Assembly: GCA_028386065.3 (NCBI GenBank) | Contig: JAKUCV010000342.1 | Span: 199,074 to 263,073, forward strand | Direction: 5' to 3' | Length of the DNA stretch: 64,000 bases | From: Turnera subulata | Taxonomy: Eukaryota > Streptophyta > Magnoliopsida > Malpighiales > Passifloraceae | Shown here: piece by piece, positions 47,438-59,881 of the stretch | Position numbering within the stretch: the stretch's first letter is position 1 | Layout of the letters: the number at the start of each line of letters is the position of its first letter | Made by a program: the position numbers and the translations under genes | The notes under the pieces: generated by a model | Told to the model about the DNA's origin: nothing | The model's input: the letters and a program-made list of their open reading frames with translations, nothing else | The model's database searches: none

Positions 47438-48967
47438 ATATATCTCTCTTTAGCTCTAAAGAAGAAGAAAAAAGAAAAGCTGAGCAGGGAGAGATATATA
47501 TAGAGGGCAGAAAAAGGAGAGGAGGGAGGTATTTGGTGTCTGGTTTTTTCTTCTTCGTTTCGTATGTATTCAAGCATCCATGGTGTTTCAAACTGTGAGG
47601 ATGCAGCGATGAGGGGGGTGCTGGAGCTGCTTAAATAGTGAGAAAAGTTGAGGTCATCATTTCGCAATCTTGGTAACCCGCTATAGCCGGTAATTCACTG
47701 CCTTTGGATAATCTTTCTGTCTTTCTGGTGCAGTTACCCCAACCAAATAAAAATGGGTTAGATAGGCTTAAGCCTGGATTCGAGTCGGGTAGGTCCACCT
47801 TGTAGGAAAAATATCGAAATCTTATTTAAGAAAACAAGGGCCGACCTCCTTGAACTAACCACGCATTGTTATCCCAATTTGGAGTATTAAACTTGTTCAT
47901 TTACATGGTTCTACAATTACTGTTAGTATTTCATTTAAGCATTAATTTTTTTTATCAAATATCTAACAATTGACAATTAACTATTAAGGCATATATTGAT
48001 TGTTTTTTTTTAAATAAGGCATATGTTGCCAAAACATATAGAGGGGACATTTACAGAAACCATAGAAATTCAATTATTTGTGTATAACTATTAGGTGATA
48101 ATATGCTTCTACGTATAAATCAACGTGTATATGACCATGTTACTTAAATAAGGATTATGGATAAGATTGAACTGCATGTACAGGTAATTAAATTAGCAAA
48201 ATTGTGTAAGAACAAAGTTTGAGTAATCTATGGATAGCTTATTCGTTGTCTGTCACAACCAGATGACTGTATTTGGGCATATAAAAGTCATGTATTAGTT
48301 GGTATTTTTCTGGATGGGTTTGGTTAGTTAATTTTATGCATCCATACACGTAATCTCAACTGTAGTTAATTAGTGTTAATAAGCTCTCAAGAAATTGAGG
48401 AGGATAGTCTGATACGGATTTTCAAAGTGTTAGTGATCTGTATAGGAGGTTGAAACAACACATTCACCTCGAGTAACGGTTATCTGACACTGATGGTTTT
48501 ATCCAATTACTGATGAGGATTTACGGAAAGATTGGATAAAACCTTGTGATTCATGATTTTTACCATTTCAGATTATAACTGCACTTTTTTTTTTTTTCAT
48601 TACTCTCCCTGTCCCACTAGAGAAAAAGAATTTGTCCCACTCAAATGTGTTCAAAATTTTAGATAATTTTAAATTCTTTTTCATATATATATATATTATA
48701 TATAATATCCTTTTCTTAAAATTATCAAATCTTAATTTTTCAAAATTTATTCTTTCTTAAAAAATATTTGGTAATTTACTCAAATAAGATGTTTCTTCCT
48801 AACAGTTAGCAATAGTTTTACAAAATAGAAAACCCAACTTGAATGGAATATTAAAAGAAATGGATGCCTCATCTCCTTAAGCATTAATATTAACTGTTGG
48901 TGGATGTCCTAATAACCGCAGTCACACAGTCAAATTATGGCATAGCATCATTTCTCGAGGCCACAAT
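47438..48967. other. Upstream region of transporter B and spacer
   Basis: TATATATA at about 47497-47504 and a CTATTTAAG at about 47630 on the minus strand are candidate TATA boxes. Further out the sequence is AT-rich with no gene. A weak SINE-like fragment may lie at 47765-47868. Confidence 0.4.
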
Positions 48968-50674
48968 TGTAACTACACTGGTGAAAATTTTGTAAATTTT
49001 ACCGAGTCGTTTGACTTTTACGGTGAGTAATGAAGTTTTATCGTTGTTAAACAAGAATGATCCGATAATTTTATACAGCTATCCGAACCTCGGTTTGCGA
49101 TTCCGTGACTTGCACAACGCTCAGAAAAATTAATTGGATTTTCCGAGCCTAAGTTGTATTTTCGGACCGAGACGGAATTTTGAAAAGACAATTATACCCC
49201 TGAGTTAATTTGGAACCCAAGAGGAACTGGAAGGGTATATAAGTCTTTTGTGGGATCAGATTTTTTTTACTCAATCCTGTAATAATTAATAGATATTTTA
49301 TTCTTTTTCTTTTCTTTTTCCTTTTTCCTTCCACTTCCTCTTGTCTTCCGATTTTTCCTTCAGCCGGCCCCCCCCACTCCCCATTTTCTCTTCCATCTTT
49401 TCTTTTCTCCTTTGTCTCCTTTCCTTTTCATTCTTTCTATTTCTCTTCTCCTTCCCCGAATCCCACACTCCCCTGCAACCATCTCCTTCCCTGCTTCCTT
49501 CCTCTCCCCACCAAACACGCCGTCGTTCCTTCCCCATCAATCGACGACCCCCTCTCTTTCCTCTGCTCTCTTCAAATCCGCCGCCGCTACACACCTTCTT
49601 CCTCTTCCTCCTAGCTCCTGTTCTCCTCCACCTCACCGCCGTCGCAGAGGGCCGCCACCGCGCACAGGGAAGCCGATTCCCCTTTCCTCTCCTTCATCCT
49701 CACATCCCCTCCCTGTCGCTGCCTTCGATCGCCGCCTTCTCGCTTCGTCGCAGCAACGCGAGCTGCCGCCGTCTCTCTCCTCCTTATCGTGCCGCCTCGC
49801 CCAGACGCTCCGCCCGACGCCAGCGACATCGTGAGACACCGAGCCAGAGTTGGGCAGCATAGACGCACCTCCTCGCTGCCGCTTCCACCTGCTCTCGTCG
49901 CCGCCTCGAGAAGCTCGCACCGGTCATCTTTCTCCTCTCTGTCTCTACTTCGCGTGCCAGCAGCAGCCGCCGAGTGACGGTCTGTCGCTTTCCCACCTTG
50001 AGGGTAAGGCCGGCAACGAACCTTACTCCTCTTCCTCTTCGCTTTCCTTCTTCCCTTATCACGATTGGTGTGTGTATTAATCGGATTTGTGTTTTTGTGG
50101 TGGTTGTGTTGACGGTTTGGATGTTGCCGCGGTGGATGACGATGGTCCTGTTGTTGACAGTGGTGGGTGATTGTTGATTGGGTGGCTGTGGATATAACGT
50201 GTTCGGCGGTGTTGCTGTGTGTGTTTTGGGTGTTTTGATGACGGCTGGTGTGAACAGTGGCTGCCGGAATCCGGCGAGGTACCGGTGTCCCGGGGATTTT
50301 CCGACGAACCCGGGAATAGACTTTGGGTAAAACCCCGGACCTTGGACTATCCATACATAATTAACGAACCTGAACTATACTAATGGACCCGGACTTTAAA
50401 ATGGCCTTAATTAATTGGATGAATTAATTTAATTAATCAATATTAATTTATGATTTTATTTATGCTTAACTCTATTTTAATTATGCTTAATTTTATTTAA
50501 TTTATGTTTTTATTTAATTTTCAGTCTGGGCTATTAAAAGTGCCCATTTTATTTAAATTCCGGTTTGTTTAACTTATGCTTGGGCTGGTGATAATAAAAG
50601 GCCCAGATGTATTTTATTTATTTTTGGCTGAATAATATTTGGCTATAATCTGATTTATTTATCAAGCTTATAAG

Positions 50675-50705
<31 letters not shown>

Positions 50706-51791
50706 CTATTTATGAATTACTATATTTTAATTATGTTTATATTGGTACTTATGTTTCCCTTATCAACAAAAGGCTGAAGGGTCGGGATATCGGCTTGGAG
50801 CTCAGTTTTGGTTTTCAACTTAAAGATCGAGTATGATCGGTATATCGGCTGGAAACATATAACGAGCTAATCTTCAATTAATGATGGGTTACTGTTGGAT
50901 TGAATTCCCAGAGGAGCTGTGAGGCTGAGAGCCTGCTCGGGAAAGTGAGAATGACGGGTTACTGTTGGACAGTGGAGTTAGAAATAATAATAAACAGTGG
51001 TAATAACATTTAGACATCTAGGTTGTGACGTGATAGGTATTGGTACGGCTAGATGGTAGTCGCCTTGTGATTGTGATTTGATAGGGAGGACTGCGGGACT
51101 CCCGGCTGAGGACTGTGGGACTCAGTTGATTTGTTATAGGAAGGACTGCGGGACTTCCGCCGAGGACTGCGGGACTCGGTTATTGTGATACTTTGTGATT
51201 TGAGATAATTATAGTTTAACGGGGAGTACCCTGGGGTTAGCTAACCTGGCTACCAGGCACGGCCAATACTTATTACGTGACAGGGCCCTAATAATAAAAT
51301 TGGTAAGTCTATCGGCAACAGTCAGTGAGTTTATAAGACTAGTTTAACCGTGAGAGGTCTGACGTATAGTGAGTTCAGGTAAGTTGACTCCGATATTATG
51401 TTTGTGCTTGCTGTACTTCTATTGTTTCTGTGTTAGCTTGGGTGCATTTGCAGTTGCTTGTATACTGCGGTTTATTTGTTTATCGGTGAGACAGTGGTTG
51501 GTCTCACCCCTCACTCAGTTCCTGCAGGTTAGGTTTGCACACTGGCGGCTGTCGCGTTACCTCAGACAGGACTTGGATCCAATTACATGCATTAAGACTT
51601 GCATAGGGTGTTAATCCAATGCTTCCGCTGTGCTGATGTTGATATCCCTGTGTCGGGTGACAGAATTGTGATTTTGACTATTTGCTAATTTTACTATTAT
51701 GTGTTCATGCTTTTATGATATGATGGCCACGTGGAGGCACTGTTTCGCAGTAATTACTGTTAGTTAGGTAAATTTTAGTCGGGGTGTTTCA
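48968..51791 (+). mobile_element. Solo LTR of the same superfamily, 2,824 bp, with 5-bp target duplication
   Basis: Starts TGTAACTACACTGG and ends GGGGTGTTTCA, in plus orientation. It is bounded on both sides by ACAAT (48963-48967 and 51792-51796), a perfect 5-bp target duplication. No interior or second LTR is present, so this is the product of LTR-LTR recombination. Inside are a pyrimidine-rich tract (49296-49560), a GC-rich block (49560-50000), a TA microsatellite (50675-50702) and a repeat of GGACTGCGGGACT type (51080-51180). Open frames in the GC block are composition effects. Confidence 0.9.
51080..51182. repeat. Short tandem repeat in the solo LTR
   Basis: Four or five variants of GAGGACTGCGGGACTCC with small differences. 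It lies about 650 bp from the LTR 3' end, the position where LTR A and LTR B carry their own unrelated arrays. Confidence 0.7.
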
Positions 51792-51796
51792 ACAAT

Positions 51797-53115
51797 GCTC
51801 CAACCGAAAGAAGATCAATTAAAGTTTGATTTTGAAATAACTTTTGCCTTCAAATTTTGGTTATATTCAATTTATATCCAGTTCAGTGTATATAAATTAA
51901 ACCCACGTTTTCCTTTTCTAACCAAATAAATTAAGCACCAAAAAATCTTTTCAGTGGTGCATCCATTGTTTGTGCATCTCCTCTTACTTGGATGTCGATT
52001 ATCCAGCACAGAAGTCAACATAAAGACAAAATAACAAAAAAGAGTACATTTCTAAGTCAAGCAAGTCAATGAGAAAGATATAACCACATGAATATGGGCA
52101 CGTCACTCAAATTATCTCATTCCCAATTTTCCAATTTGTCAAGTTGGCTCTCGCTTTTCCAAAAAAAATAATAGAAGAGTTTGGCTCTAACTCTGTTGTT
52201 TTTCAACGGTTCTGTTCACTGTTCTTCGCGGCAGTCAAGATTGAGGGCTGATCTGCTAAAGCCTAAAGATTTAGATGTGGCGGATTTCCTTTTTTCTTTC
52301 TTCTTACTCTAATTAATTATCCGGTGCAAAACACCTTACCCGGTTACTGCCCCCCTTCCCTCTTCAATAATTGCATATTCCATATAATTGCGAATTATTT
52401 TATTTTCTGTTTACATCAATAATTGTTTTCATAAACTTGTTTTATGGATATGTAGGGTTCTGTGTACATTATAATAACTTTATATATCCTTCTAAATCAA
52501 ATTCGTTTCCTTCCAAATCTAAAACTTCTTAAAATTTTAAATTTCTTTCCTTCCAAGCCCATGATAATATATATTTAAGGTAACTTGTTTGAGGGTCAAG
52601 AATAATTGGATGTTAATTAATTTAAGCACAAAAATTCGAAAGCGGTTTTTTTTTTCTGAGAATCAATAGAAAATGGCTTTCATTAGTTTATAGATAAGAC
52701 GAAGATAGCACATAATGGACTGATATTTAGCATCAAAAGATAATAATGGACTGATATTCGCAATTCACCGTCAGATTTCTACAATGAGGGTGCATAGTTA
52801 CTCCATATCCATGCATCCAAAACAATTTGTCAAAAGCTAGGGCTAAACGATGAGTTGTTAGAAATTAGATTACTCCTAGTATATATCAATCTTAAATGGT
52901 CAATTAGTCGGCTGGTTTATGGTTTCCCTGGTTCACTGATTATTAATTTCCTTAATTATTAGTCTGCTGGTCCAGTGGTTTGTGACCCATTAATTCTCTC
53001 CTCTTTTTTTTTTCTTTTTTGTAGTTTATCTTTTCATTCTAACTGGCTTCTCTTGCTACGTGACGCTATTTGCCTAACAAATTTGCTAGTCGGTATGTGT
53101 ACAAGGGGCAAAGCA
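51797..53115. other. Spacer, no gene seen
   Basis: AT-rich sequence. A direct repeat ATAATGGACTGATATT occurs at about 52711 and 52742, and a T-run at about 52648 could mark a degraded retroelement tail. Nothing coding is supported. Confidence 0.5.
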
Positions 53116-53320
53116 GAACGAGGATTGGCTTAGTTGGTTGAGGTTCAGTATGCATTCCTATTAGGTTGAGAGTTCGAATCCCACCGACCGTCCCTCTTAG
53201 TGGGTAATCTATAAATACCACTGTAAACGCTTGCTGAGCCCGGTAGTTTGTCCTGGCCCTAGACTTGGGGGAGCCTTCCCTCAACCTAAACTTTTCTAAT
53301 ACCAAAAAAAAGAAAAGCAA
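53116..53320 (+). mobile_element. tRNA-derived SINE
   Basis: The A box TGGCTTAGTTGG (53126-53137) matches TRGCNNAGYNGG exactly. A B box, AGTTCGAATCC (53171-53181), matches 10 of 11 bases and lies at tRNA-like distance. The body continues through TGAGCCCGG to an A-rich tail at 53303-53316. It is not a tRNA gene: the acceptor and anticodon stems do not close. Exact ends and target duplication were not resolved. Confidence 0.75.
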
Positions 53321-53403
53321 AAGGAGGGCTGTCTCTTTTCAGTCGCAATTACTATATAACGATATATATATTTATATAACCTTTAAAGAATTTGGTTTCA
53401 GAA

Positions 53404-53456
53404 ATATATATATATATATATATATATATCTATATATATATATATATATATAAACA
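53404..53456. repeat. TA dinucleotide microsatellite
   Basis: About 50 bases of (TA)n with one C interruption, ending near AAACATACAC. Confidence 0.95.
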
Positions 53457-55030
53457 TACACTTAAACTAGTTCACATAGTGTGAAAGGTTTCAAATTGCT
53501 ATTCGTCGTACTTATCAATCCAAATCAAAAGTATCACTACAAAGACTCATATATAGATCAGATTGTGGACTCTGTTCAAAGAAAAGCGAAGAAATTTGGA
53601 CTGGATGGAGTGTATAATTTGTGTAGCGGAGATATAAAATTCAAAAGTTTATCGTCACTGGATGGAGTGCTTTCAGAAGTTAGACCTTGGAATTGAATTT
53701 TCTATTTGTTTAGCGGCTACAAAAACAAAAAGATTGATCTCTTTGACTTGTTAGGTTGATAGTTTTGACAAAGATCAAGTGGTGACACACACCAATTGCC
53801 AGGGTGGCTCCTGACTATTGTGACGTTAGGAAATAAAAAATATATATGATCCTCTAATTAAATAAACTTTTTGTTAATTTAGAGATTCTAGTTGTAGATT
53901 CCTATGCGTTGAGCTGAATGAACAGCGAAATTGTAACAAAAATAATGCTTTGAGATGAGACAGCCAATGAAGAATGGTGGCTCCGCTACATGATTAATCG
54001 GCACCGTGATAAAGTTGAATCTTGAGGCAGACTACATAATTTTGCAAACTCATGATGATTTGGCGGAACTCTTTGTGAATTGACTATCTCAACTCAACCA
54101 TGGGGTTAAGGTCTGGTTTTGGGTCTTATATTCTAGGAATTAGAAAACATAACTGTTCTGTTATTATGCCCCTCTACCATATCTTCAACTAAAAATTTTA
54201 ACAGCGGCCTCATTACTGGTTTTGTCCTTACACAGTTATACTCCATTGATTTTATACTCTTAACAGTTTTTGGTGAAGAAAGTGTAGGGTTGTTTTCAGG
54301 ATTCTTTAATTAATTTATACATATATACTGAGGACCATTCTTTGGTAGACAGATTCAATGGAACAACATTACCACACCACCCTAGGGATTGCCTTCACGT
54401 CATGGGTTACAGCGTTCACAATTCTTACATGAAGAAAAATTGACGTTTCTCACTAAACTTGCATGACCCCTGAAGATTTGTGTTTCTTAAATTAATTTAT
54501 GACTTGTATCATATTTCTTGTCTTAAGAATTGGTGGACAAAATCTTCTAAACATATCTATGCTAGCTAAAGCTTTGCAGATCCCCGCAGGACTTAGTTAA
54601 TGCTCGTTCTTTTATAAAACATCTCAGAAATCCCTCCCAGGTTTTCAGAATCCTCCATATCTGGTAAATTTTAGTGTTGGAATTGACAATACGGTCGAGG
54701 CACCTTTTTATTGGTGTGGAAGGATTCAGTTTAGACAGTGTGATTATGTGCTCTTTAGCACATCCAGATAATTACAGGACCAACGTCTCATATACTACCT
54801 GAAAAAAGGTCATTTAGACGATTGAACACAAGATACTGCTTTTTGTTTTTTGATCACATCTCTTTTTAAGCAGGAGGAGGTATTTCAGGACCAATATCAG
54901 TCTTTCTAGCCAATCCTGTAGCAAGCAGATATAAGTCATTTAGGATTATATTTATATTTTTTAATGATGAACAGGTCCTTTTTTTATACTATATGTGAAC
55001 AGGTCCTTAGGGAATTAAAAAGGTGTAGCT
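53457..55030. other. Spacer, no gene supported
   Basis: AT-rich and repetitive in style. One 71-codon open frame at 53481-53696 has no convincing homology. No RNA gene or complete transposon was identified. Confidence 0.5.
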
Positions 55031-55039
55031 TTAATTTTT

Positions 55040-55549
55040 GGCTTAATACCTCTTTTGAGTCCTTAGTTTGGCAACCACTTTGATTTTAGCTACCTAGTTT
55101 TTAATTTTTTGATTTTGTATCTTAGTTTGGCAATGTTAGGTATTTTCACCCATCAGTCCATTCCAACACCTGTAACTCCTCTTTTGATAATTTTCTTTCT
55201 CACAAAGTCACCCCAAACTGAATCGCCAGAACAAAAACTAATTTATGATCCGATATAACCGATTTTGTTTCCTTATTGTATTTGTTTTCGGGTTCTATAT
55301 CGGGTCATAAATCATTTTTTTTGTTCGGTCAATTTGGCTCGGGATGATTTCGTAGGAAAAAAAATTACTAAATGAGGAGTTAATATGTGTTAGGCAATCT
55401 AAATGTTAATAATTTTACCTATTGGAATAGGTTGGAGGGTAAAAATACTTAATTATTGCCAAACTAAGGTGCAAAATCAAAAAATTAAAAATTAAATGAC
55501 TAAAATCAAAGTGGTTGCCAAACTAAGGGGCCAAAAAAGATATTAAGCC
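55040..55549. mobile_element. Foldback Mutator-type MITE (510 bp) with 9-bp target duplication
   Basis: The two ends are long inverted repeats. GGCTTAATACC at the left faces TATTAAGCC at the right, and similarity continues through CTTAGTTTGGCAACCACTTT for over 110 bp. The inner sequence also pairs (for example TTTATGATCCGATATA on the left with TATCGGGTCATAAA on the right), so nearly the whole element is a palindrome around about 55280. TTAATTTTT flanks it directly at 55031-55039 and 55550-55558, a perfect 9-bp target duplication, which is the mark of the Mutator superfamily. It has no coding capacity. A hairpin transcript could feed small-RNA production, which is inference. Confidence 0.85.
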
Positions 55550-55778
55550 TTAATTTTTCTATTGCGGGGTTCTTGGAAGTCAAGTGACCGTAGGATCAGT
55601 CTCGATCGACTGCGAGGGCAACATATATATATACATTGGAAAAGAATTGCCATTAAAAAACTTCTATTATTATTGATGACGCAAAGGGAACATGGACAGA
55701 CGGTCATGAAAATATTCAAAGTGATGGGGTGATCAGTTGATCCTTTGAAATTAACGTCTAGTTAGTTAACAATCTTTT

Positions 55779-55889
55779 TTTCTTTTTTATGCTAAACGAT
55801 ATTTTATTCATGCCTCAATATATACAGAAGGTAAAAGCAGGAATTCTGGGCTAAATCCTCTCTAACTTAACTTCTCTACACTCAAGTGG
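55779..55889 (-). mobile_element. 111-bp truncated non-LTR retroelement with 16-bp target duplication
   Basis: TAGTTAACAATCTTTT occurs at 55763-55778 and again at 55890-55905. Between them lies a T-rich start followed by about 95 bp of sequence, which on the minus strand is a short body with an A-rich tail. Target duplications of this length flanking a tailed fragment are typical of L1-type reverse transcription. It is too short to assign to a LINE or SINE family. Confidence 0.7.
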
Positions 55890-55905
55890 TAGTTAACAAT
55901 CTTTT

Positions 55906-58900
55906 CACTGTTTGTTAGTCCCCAGAACTTGGTAGAAGAAACAAGAATTCGAGTCACAGTTAGATAGGAACTTTAACAAAATTTAAGAAATGGTTGTTTT
56001 CATACTCTTTCGAGAAAAGAAATTTCTATCTGTCCTTCTTTGGTGGAATTTTCAACACATGAACTATTTTGCTTCATCAGGAAAGCGAAAGTATCAAATT
56101 CAGTAATGAGAAGGTGTTTACTTTTTATGTGAAGTAGAATTAAAGCAAAGAAAAATAGGGATGCCAAGGAACCTTCATGATAAAAAAAAGAAAAACATTA
56201 ATGCGAGTCACATCTTGGGTTGCTTTTCATACAGACCATCTCGCAAATGGGCAGTAATGTCCAAAACTGCATAAGTACTCCATCCATAGAGACAAATGAA
56301 AACAATTAATCCATCATAAAAACAATCCCTTCTGGCAATTATATGGCCAAAATCTTGAAGTAGAAACTTTGACTCCTAGCACTTGAAAGGAGTGGGGGAG
56401 CTTGTATGCAGCAGACCTGAGATTCTTGGTTCTATAAACATGTGTCCCCGCATGCAATTTAGTAATATGTATTCTTGCATGTTAGTCAAGCTCACGTGCC
56501 TTTGAATTTTGCCCGTCCATCATTGTGAGAATATATGTAAGGAATGGTGTCCTATAATTACTTCTTATTTGAAAATGCTTTCTGTTATATGTACCACAAA
56601 TCAACTGAAATGATAATAACAAGTAACCACTTATAGTTCAAGAGTGGCCAAGCCCACCTCATTGAGCTTGACGGGCTTGATTTAGACCGGCTGATCATTT
56701 TTTTCATTTTATAATTTTTATTTGATTAGCAGACTTCAGATTGTCTTTGTTTGCTTTTAAGAATCAAGAGGTAGGCTTGCCACTAAACATTGCATTGCAA
56801 TGGGTTCAAAACAAAAACATAACATTGCAATATACGTACTCAATTGGTTCATGTGCTTTGACACTTGATCTAATTTTCAAGCAAGTTTCTCAAATTTCAG
56901 TCTTACAATACTGTATCCAAATCCTAACTCACCCAATTAAACCTGTTACAGGTAGAACCAGCTAGTGCAGGAATATCCTTGATTTCAGATTTTATTTCCA
57001 ATCATTTATGCAGACTTGCTAACATATCTTGCCAAGCCACTACTTGGCACTTGCCATTCCAGCTAATGCTAATCATACAGAGTTGTATGCAACAATGCAC
57101 TAATTATTAAACCGATTTATTCAAGGCGGCTCAAATTTACTGGTATGATTCTCTTCACGAGCATCCAATGTTTTGGTGCAAGTTGTCTGCTTGGGAAGAA
57201 GGGTGGAGGTAGCTTGGATTCACGCATCATAACTAATTGTCCTCGATTATAGCAGGCATTAGACACATGCTTATAATATTGTTTGATACTGGCTGGATAG
57301 GCAATTTGGGCAAGAATCGGTGCATGACAGATAGTCTGGAGTTGGATATTTTAGGAACCCGACCGGTACTAAAAGATCGAACTCAATATCATTAAAAAGT
57401 GCGATTCTCGTCAATTATACGAAACAAAAGACCGTTTTTTAAATAATGAAGGGTCCATCTTGTTGGATACATGATTGCATAGCACGAAGCATAAAAATCC
57501 AAAAACTAAGTATTATGATAAGCAAATGCTAGATTCCCAAATCAAGTCTGGAATTTTTTTATTGAATCCCTCCAACAAGATTAAAACCTGCAAGCAAACT
57601 GTGTTGCAAGGTATAAATTAAAAATTACTAAACGTTGTTTTCACACTGCAAGTTGAATTTTATATTTATAAAGGGTGGTTGTTAATCAGTTAGATTACCC
57701 ATTGTTTGGCAAAATTGCTTGCATAGGCTCCTTTTTTCTTCCTTGATTAGGATAGGAGGTGTGTTCGCCACCAATTGCAGTGCATTCTCTATTTTGCCCA
57801 TCATCGGAGGACTTGACCAAGGATAGGTTGATAGAATCATCTATTATTGATTAATTTCCAATAATGATGAGCTTCAAGAGTAGAGTAGGATTAGCCATTT
57901 GAGTGATGAGATAAAAATAACATAGGAAGAAAAACTTCTTTTGGATCTTAACCACAACTACCAAGAATTGGCCAGAATCTCTGGGACTCTGTCGATTCAT
58001 ATATTGATTCCCTACCAAATGTTAGGATACTTGCATTTTTGTGCACATAATTCAACAAATGGCAAGGTTTTTGCTACAACCAAAAACAAGTAACTCAATT
58101 GTATCATGCTGGCTCACCAGGCTACCACAAATATGGGCACCCAATCCAACTAAAGTCGCAGCAGTACCTTTTCCTTCATACAAAAATCTCACGACCTCAC
58201 AAAGCTCCATCACTACTCCATCTTTCACCATGAAATTATTGTTCATTATTAATTAATATAAGATGCAAAATTCCAAAACGTACAATTGGGGTCATTTCGG
58301 TCGCCTTTTATTTTGGTTTGTGGTTAGAGACTAAACATGGGCTCTCTTTCCGAGGGACCATATGATCAACAAGATACATGTGATGTAGAATTTGACTCGA
58401 AACATTTTTTTTTTTTTTTATGGGGACTGCTTTTGGCATTTTCCTGTAAACAGATCATAACCGGAATCTTTCGAGAGGAGAAAGGTGGCGAGTCTTTATC
58501 ATTTCGTGATGGATCACTCACTGGGTGCATGGCACCTAAGCCTAGTTCTGTGGAAGGAATGGGCCGATAATGCCATGCCTTAGTATATGACTCGATATTT
58601 CTCGGGGTCAACACTTATCGGTTCATGGAACCCAACAACCATGCATTTGGTGTTTTAAAATTGGCACCCATTGTAGACTTGTTGACTAATAAAGCTTACT
58701 AACGAAATTCTCAAAAGTAAGTAATGGCCTCAAAATTTTTCTTCACAAATAGTGTTGGTAAACTATCATAATTAAATCTCATCAGTAAGGGCAGATTTAG
58801 TTTGAGGCTTAAGCAATCTATCACAAATATTATAGGAATAAAACAATTCACAATCCTTAAAACCTATCCAAGACACCCTTCAACTTTGACTTCGTATCAA

Positions 58901-59310
58901 CAGTTCCCAACGAATCTAGTTCAACTTGCTACCCTCTGTTTCTTGAGAGACCGAAAGAAATTCGCCATCGAAATTGTGGCAAGTGGTATTGGGCAGCAGC
59001 TTGAAGATGGACATAATGTAGAGTGGAATTGCAATGATGACTTTGGACCTTTTCCAAAACAGTAGGAAGCCCAAATTGGCTTTCCCTCCATTGGATCTCG
59101 AAATTGAGAGAGTTAGCTCACTAATCTGATCCATCAGGGATGTTTTTGCTTTTTGGGTTCTGAATTCTGATGATGCAATAATAATATCCGTCAAAATATT
59201 TTATTTTTTAAAACCGAATCCCGCGAACTGATTTTTTTTTTTTTTTTGTTGGGCAGATTTATCTCTGCAATGCATTAGTAATAATTTTCAGTTACCCGCG
59301 AACAAATCTC
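55906..59310. other. Gene-poor interval before the HVA22k-like gene
   Basis: 3.4 kb with only short open frames (up to about 90 codons) without recognisable domains or splice structure. The 5' UTR and promoter of the next gene should lie in the last few hundred bases. A T-run is at 59231-59248. Confidence 0.45.
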
Positions 59311-59816
59311 ATGGCTTTCTTCCCGAGCGAGGTTAACAAACCCTAAACTGTTCTTCCACCTGTTCTACGATTTCCTGTTTCCTCCTAATTATTTTTAAAT
59401 CTCTCTTATCCAAAAAATAAAACAAATTAACTCTCCCATTCCAGATATCTGATGTCGTTTTGTTCGTCTTCTTCTTCCTCAGGTGGGGCTTCAATTGCTG
59501 CTTTGCCCACTCAATTCCAACATTGTCGTCCGTACAGCATGGTAATCCCAAAATCTCACCCCCTTATAATTTTATTATCAATCGAGACCGCGAAATACTT
59601 GACCGTCAAATGTTTATGACTCTCATGTTCTTTTTTTTCTCTTTTAATTTATGTGACACGGTTTTTCTTTACGTGCAGTTGTTCTGTGGGGATCGGTTTA
59701 CCCGTTTACTCCACATTCAAGGCTATCGAACACAAAGACCAAACCGAGCAACAGAAATGGCTTCTCTATTGGGCTGGTCGGTCGCTATTTATCCTTCTAT
59801 TATATGCTTTCTATTA

Positions 59817-59881
<65 letters not shown>

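Noticed and set aside
47765..47868. Third SINE-like segment, minus strand, with CTCGAATCC as a B box
   Set aside because: The A box is weak and no tail or flanking duplication can be seen.
49341..50354. Ser/Pro/Arg-rich frames of up to 247 codons in the solo LTR
   Set aside because: GC- and pyrimidine-rich composition, overlapping on both strands, within an LTR defined by a perfect target duplication.
53116..53190. tRNA gene
   Set aside because: The A and B boxes are good but the acceptor and anticodon stems do not close. Sequence continues into a SINE body with an A tail.
53481..53696. 71-codon open frame after the TA microsatellite
   Set aside because: It vaguely resembles a fragment of a GH18-type protein, but no diagnostic motif, splice structure or upstream exon supports it.
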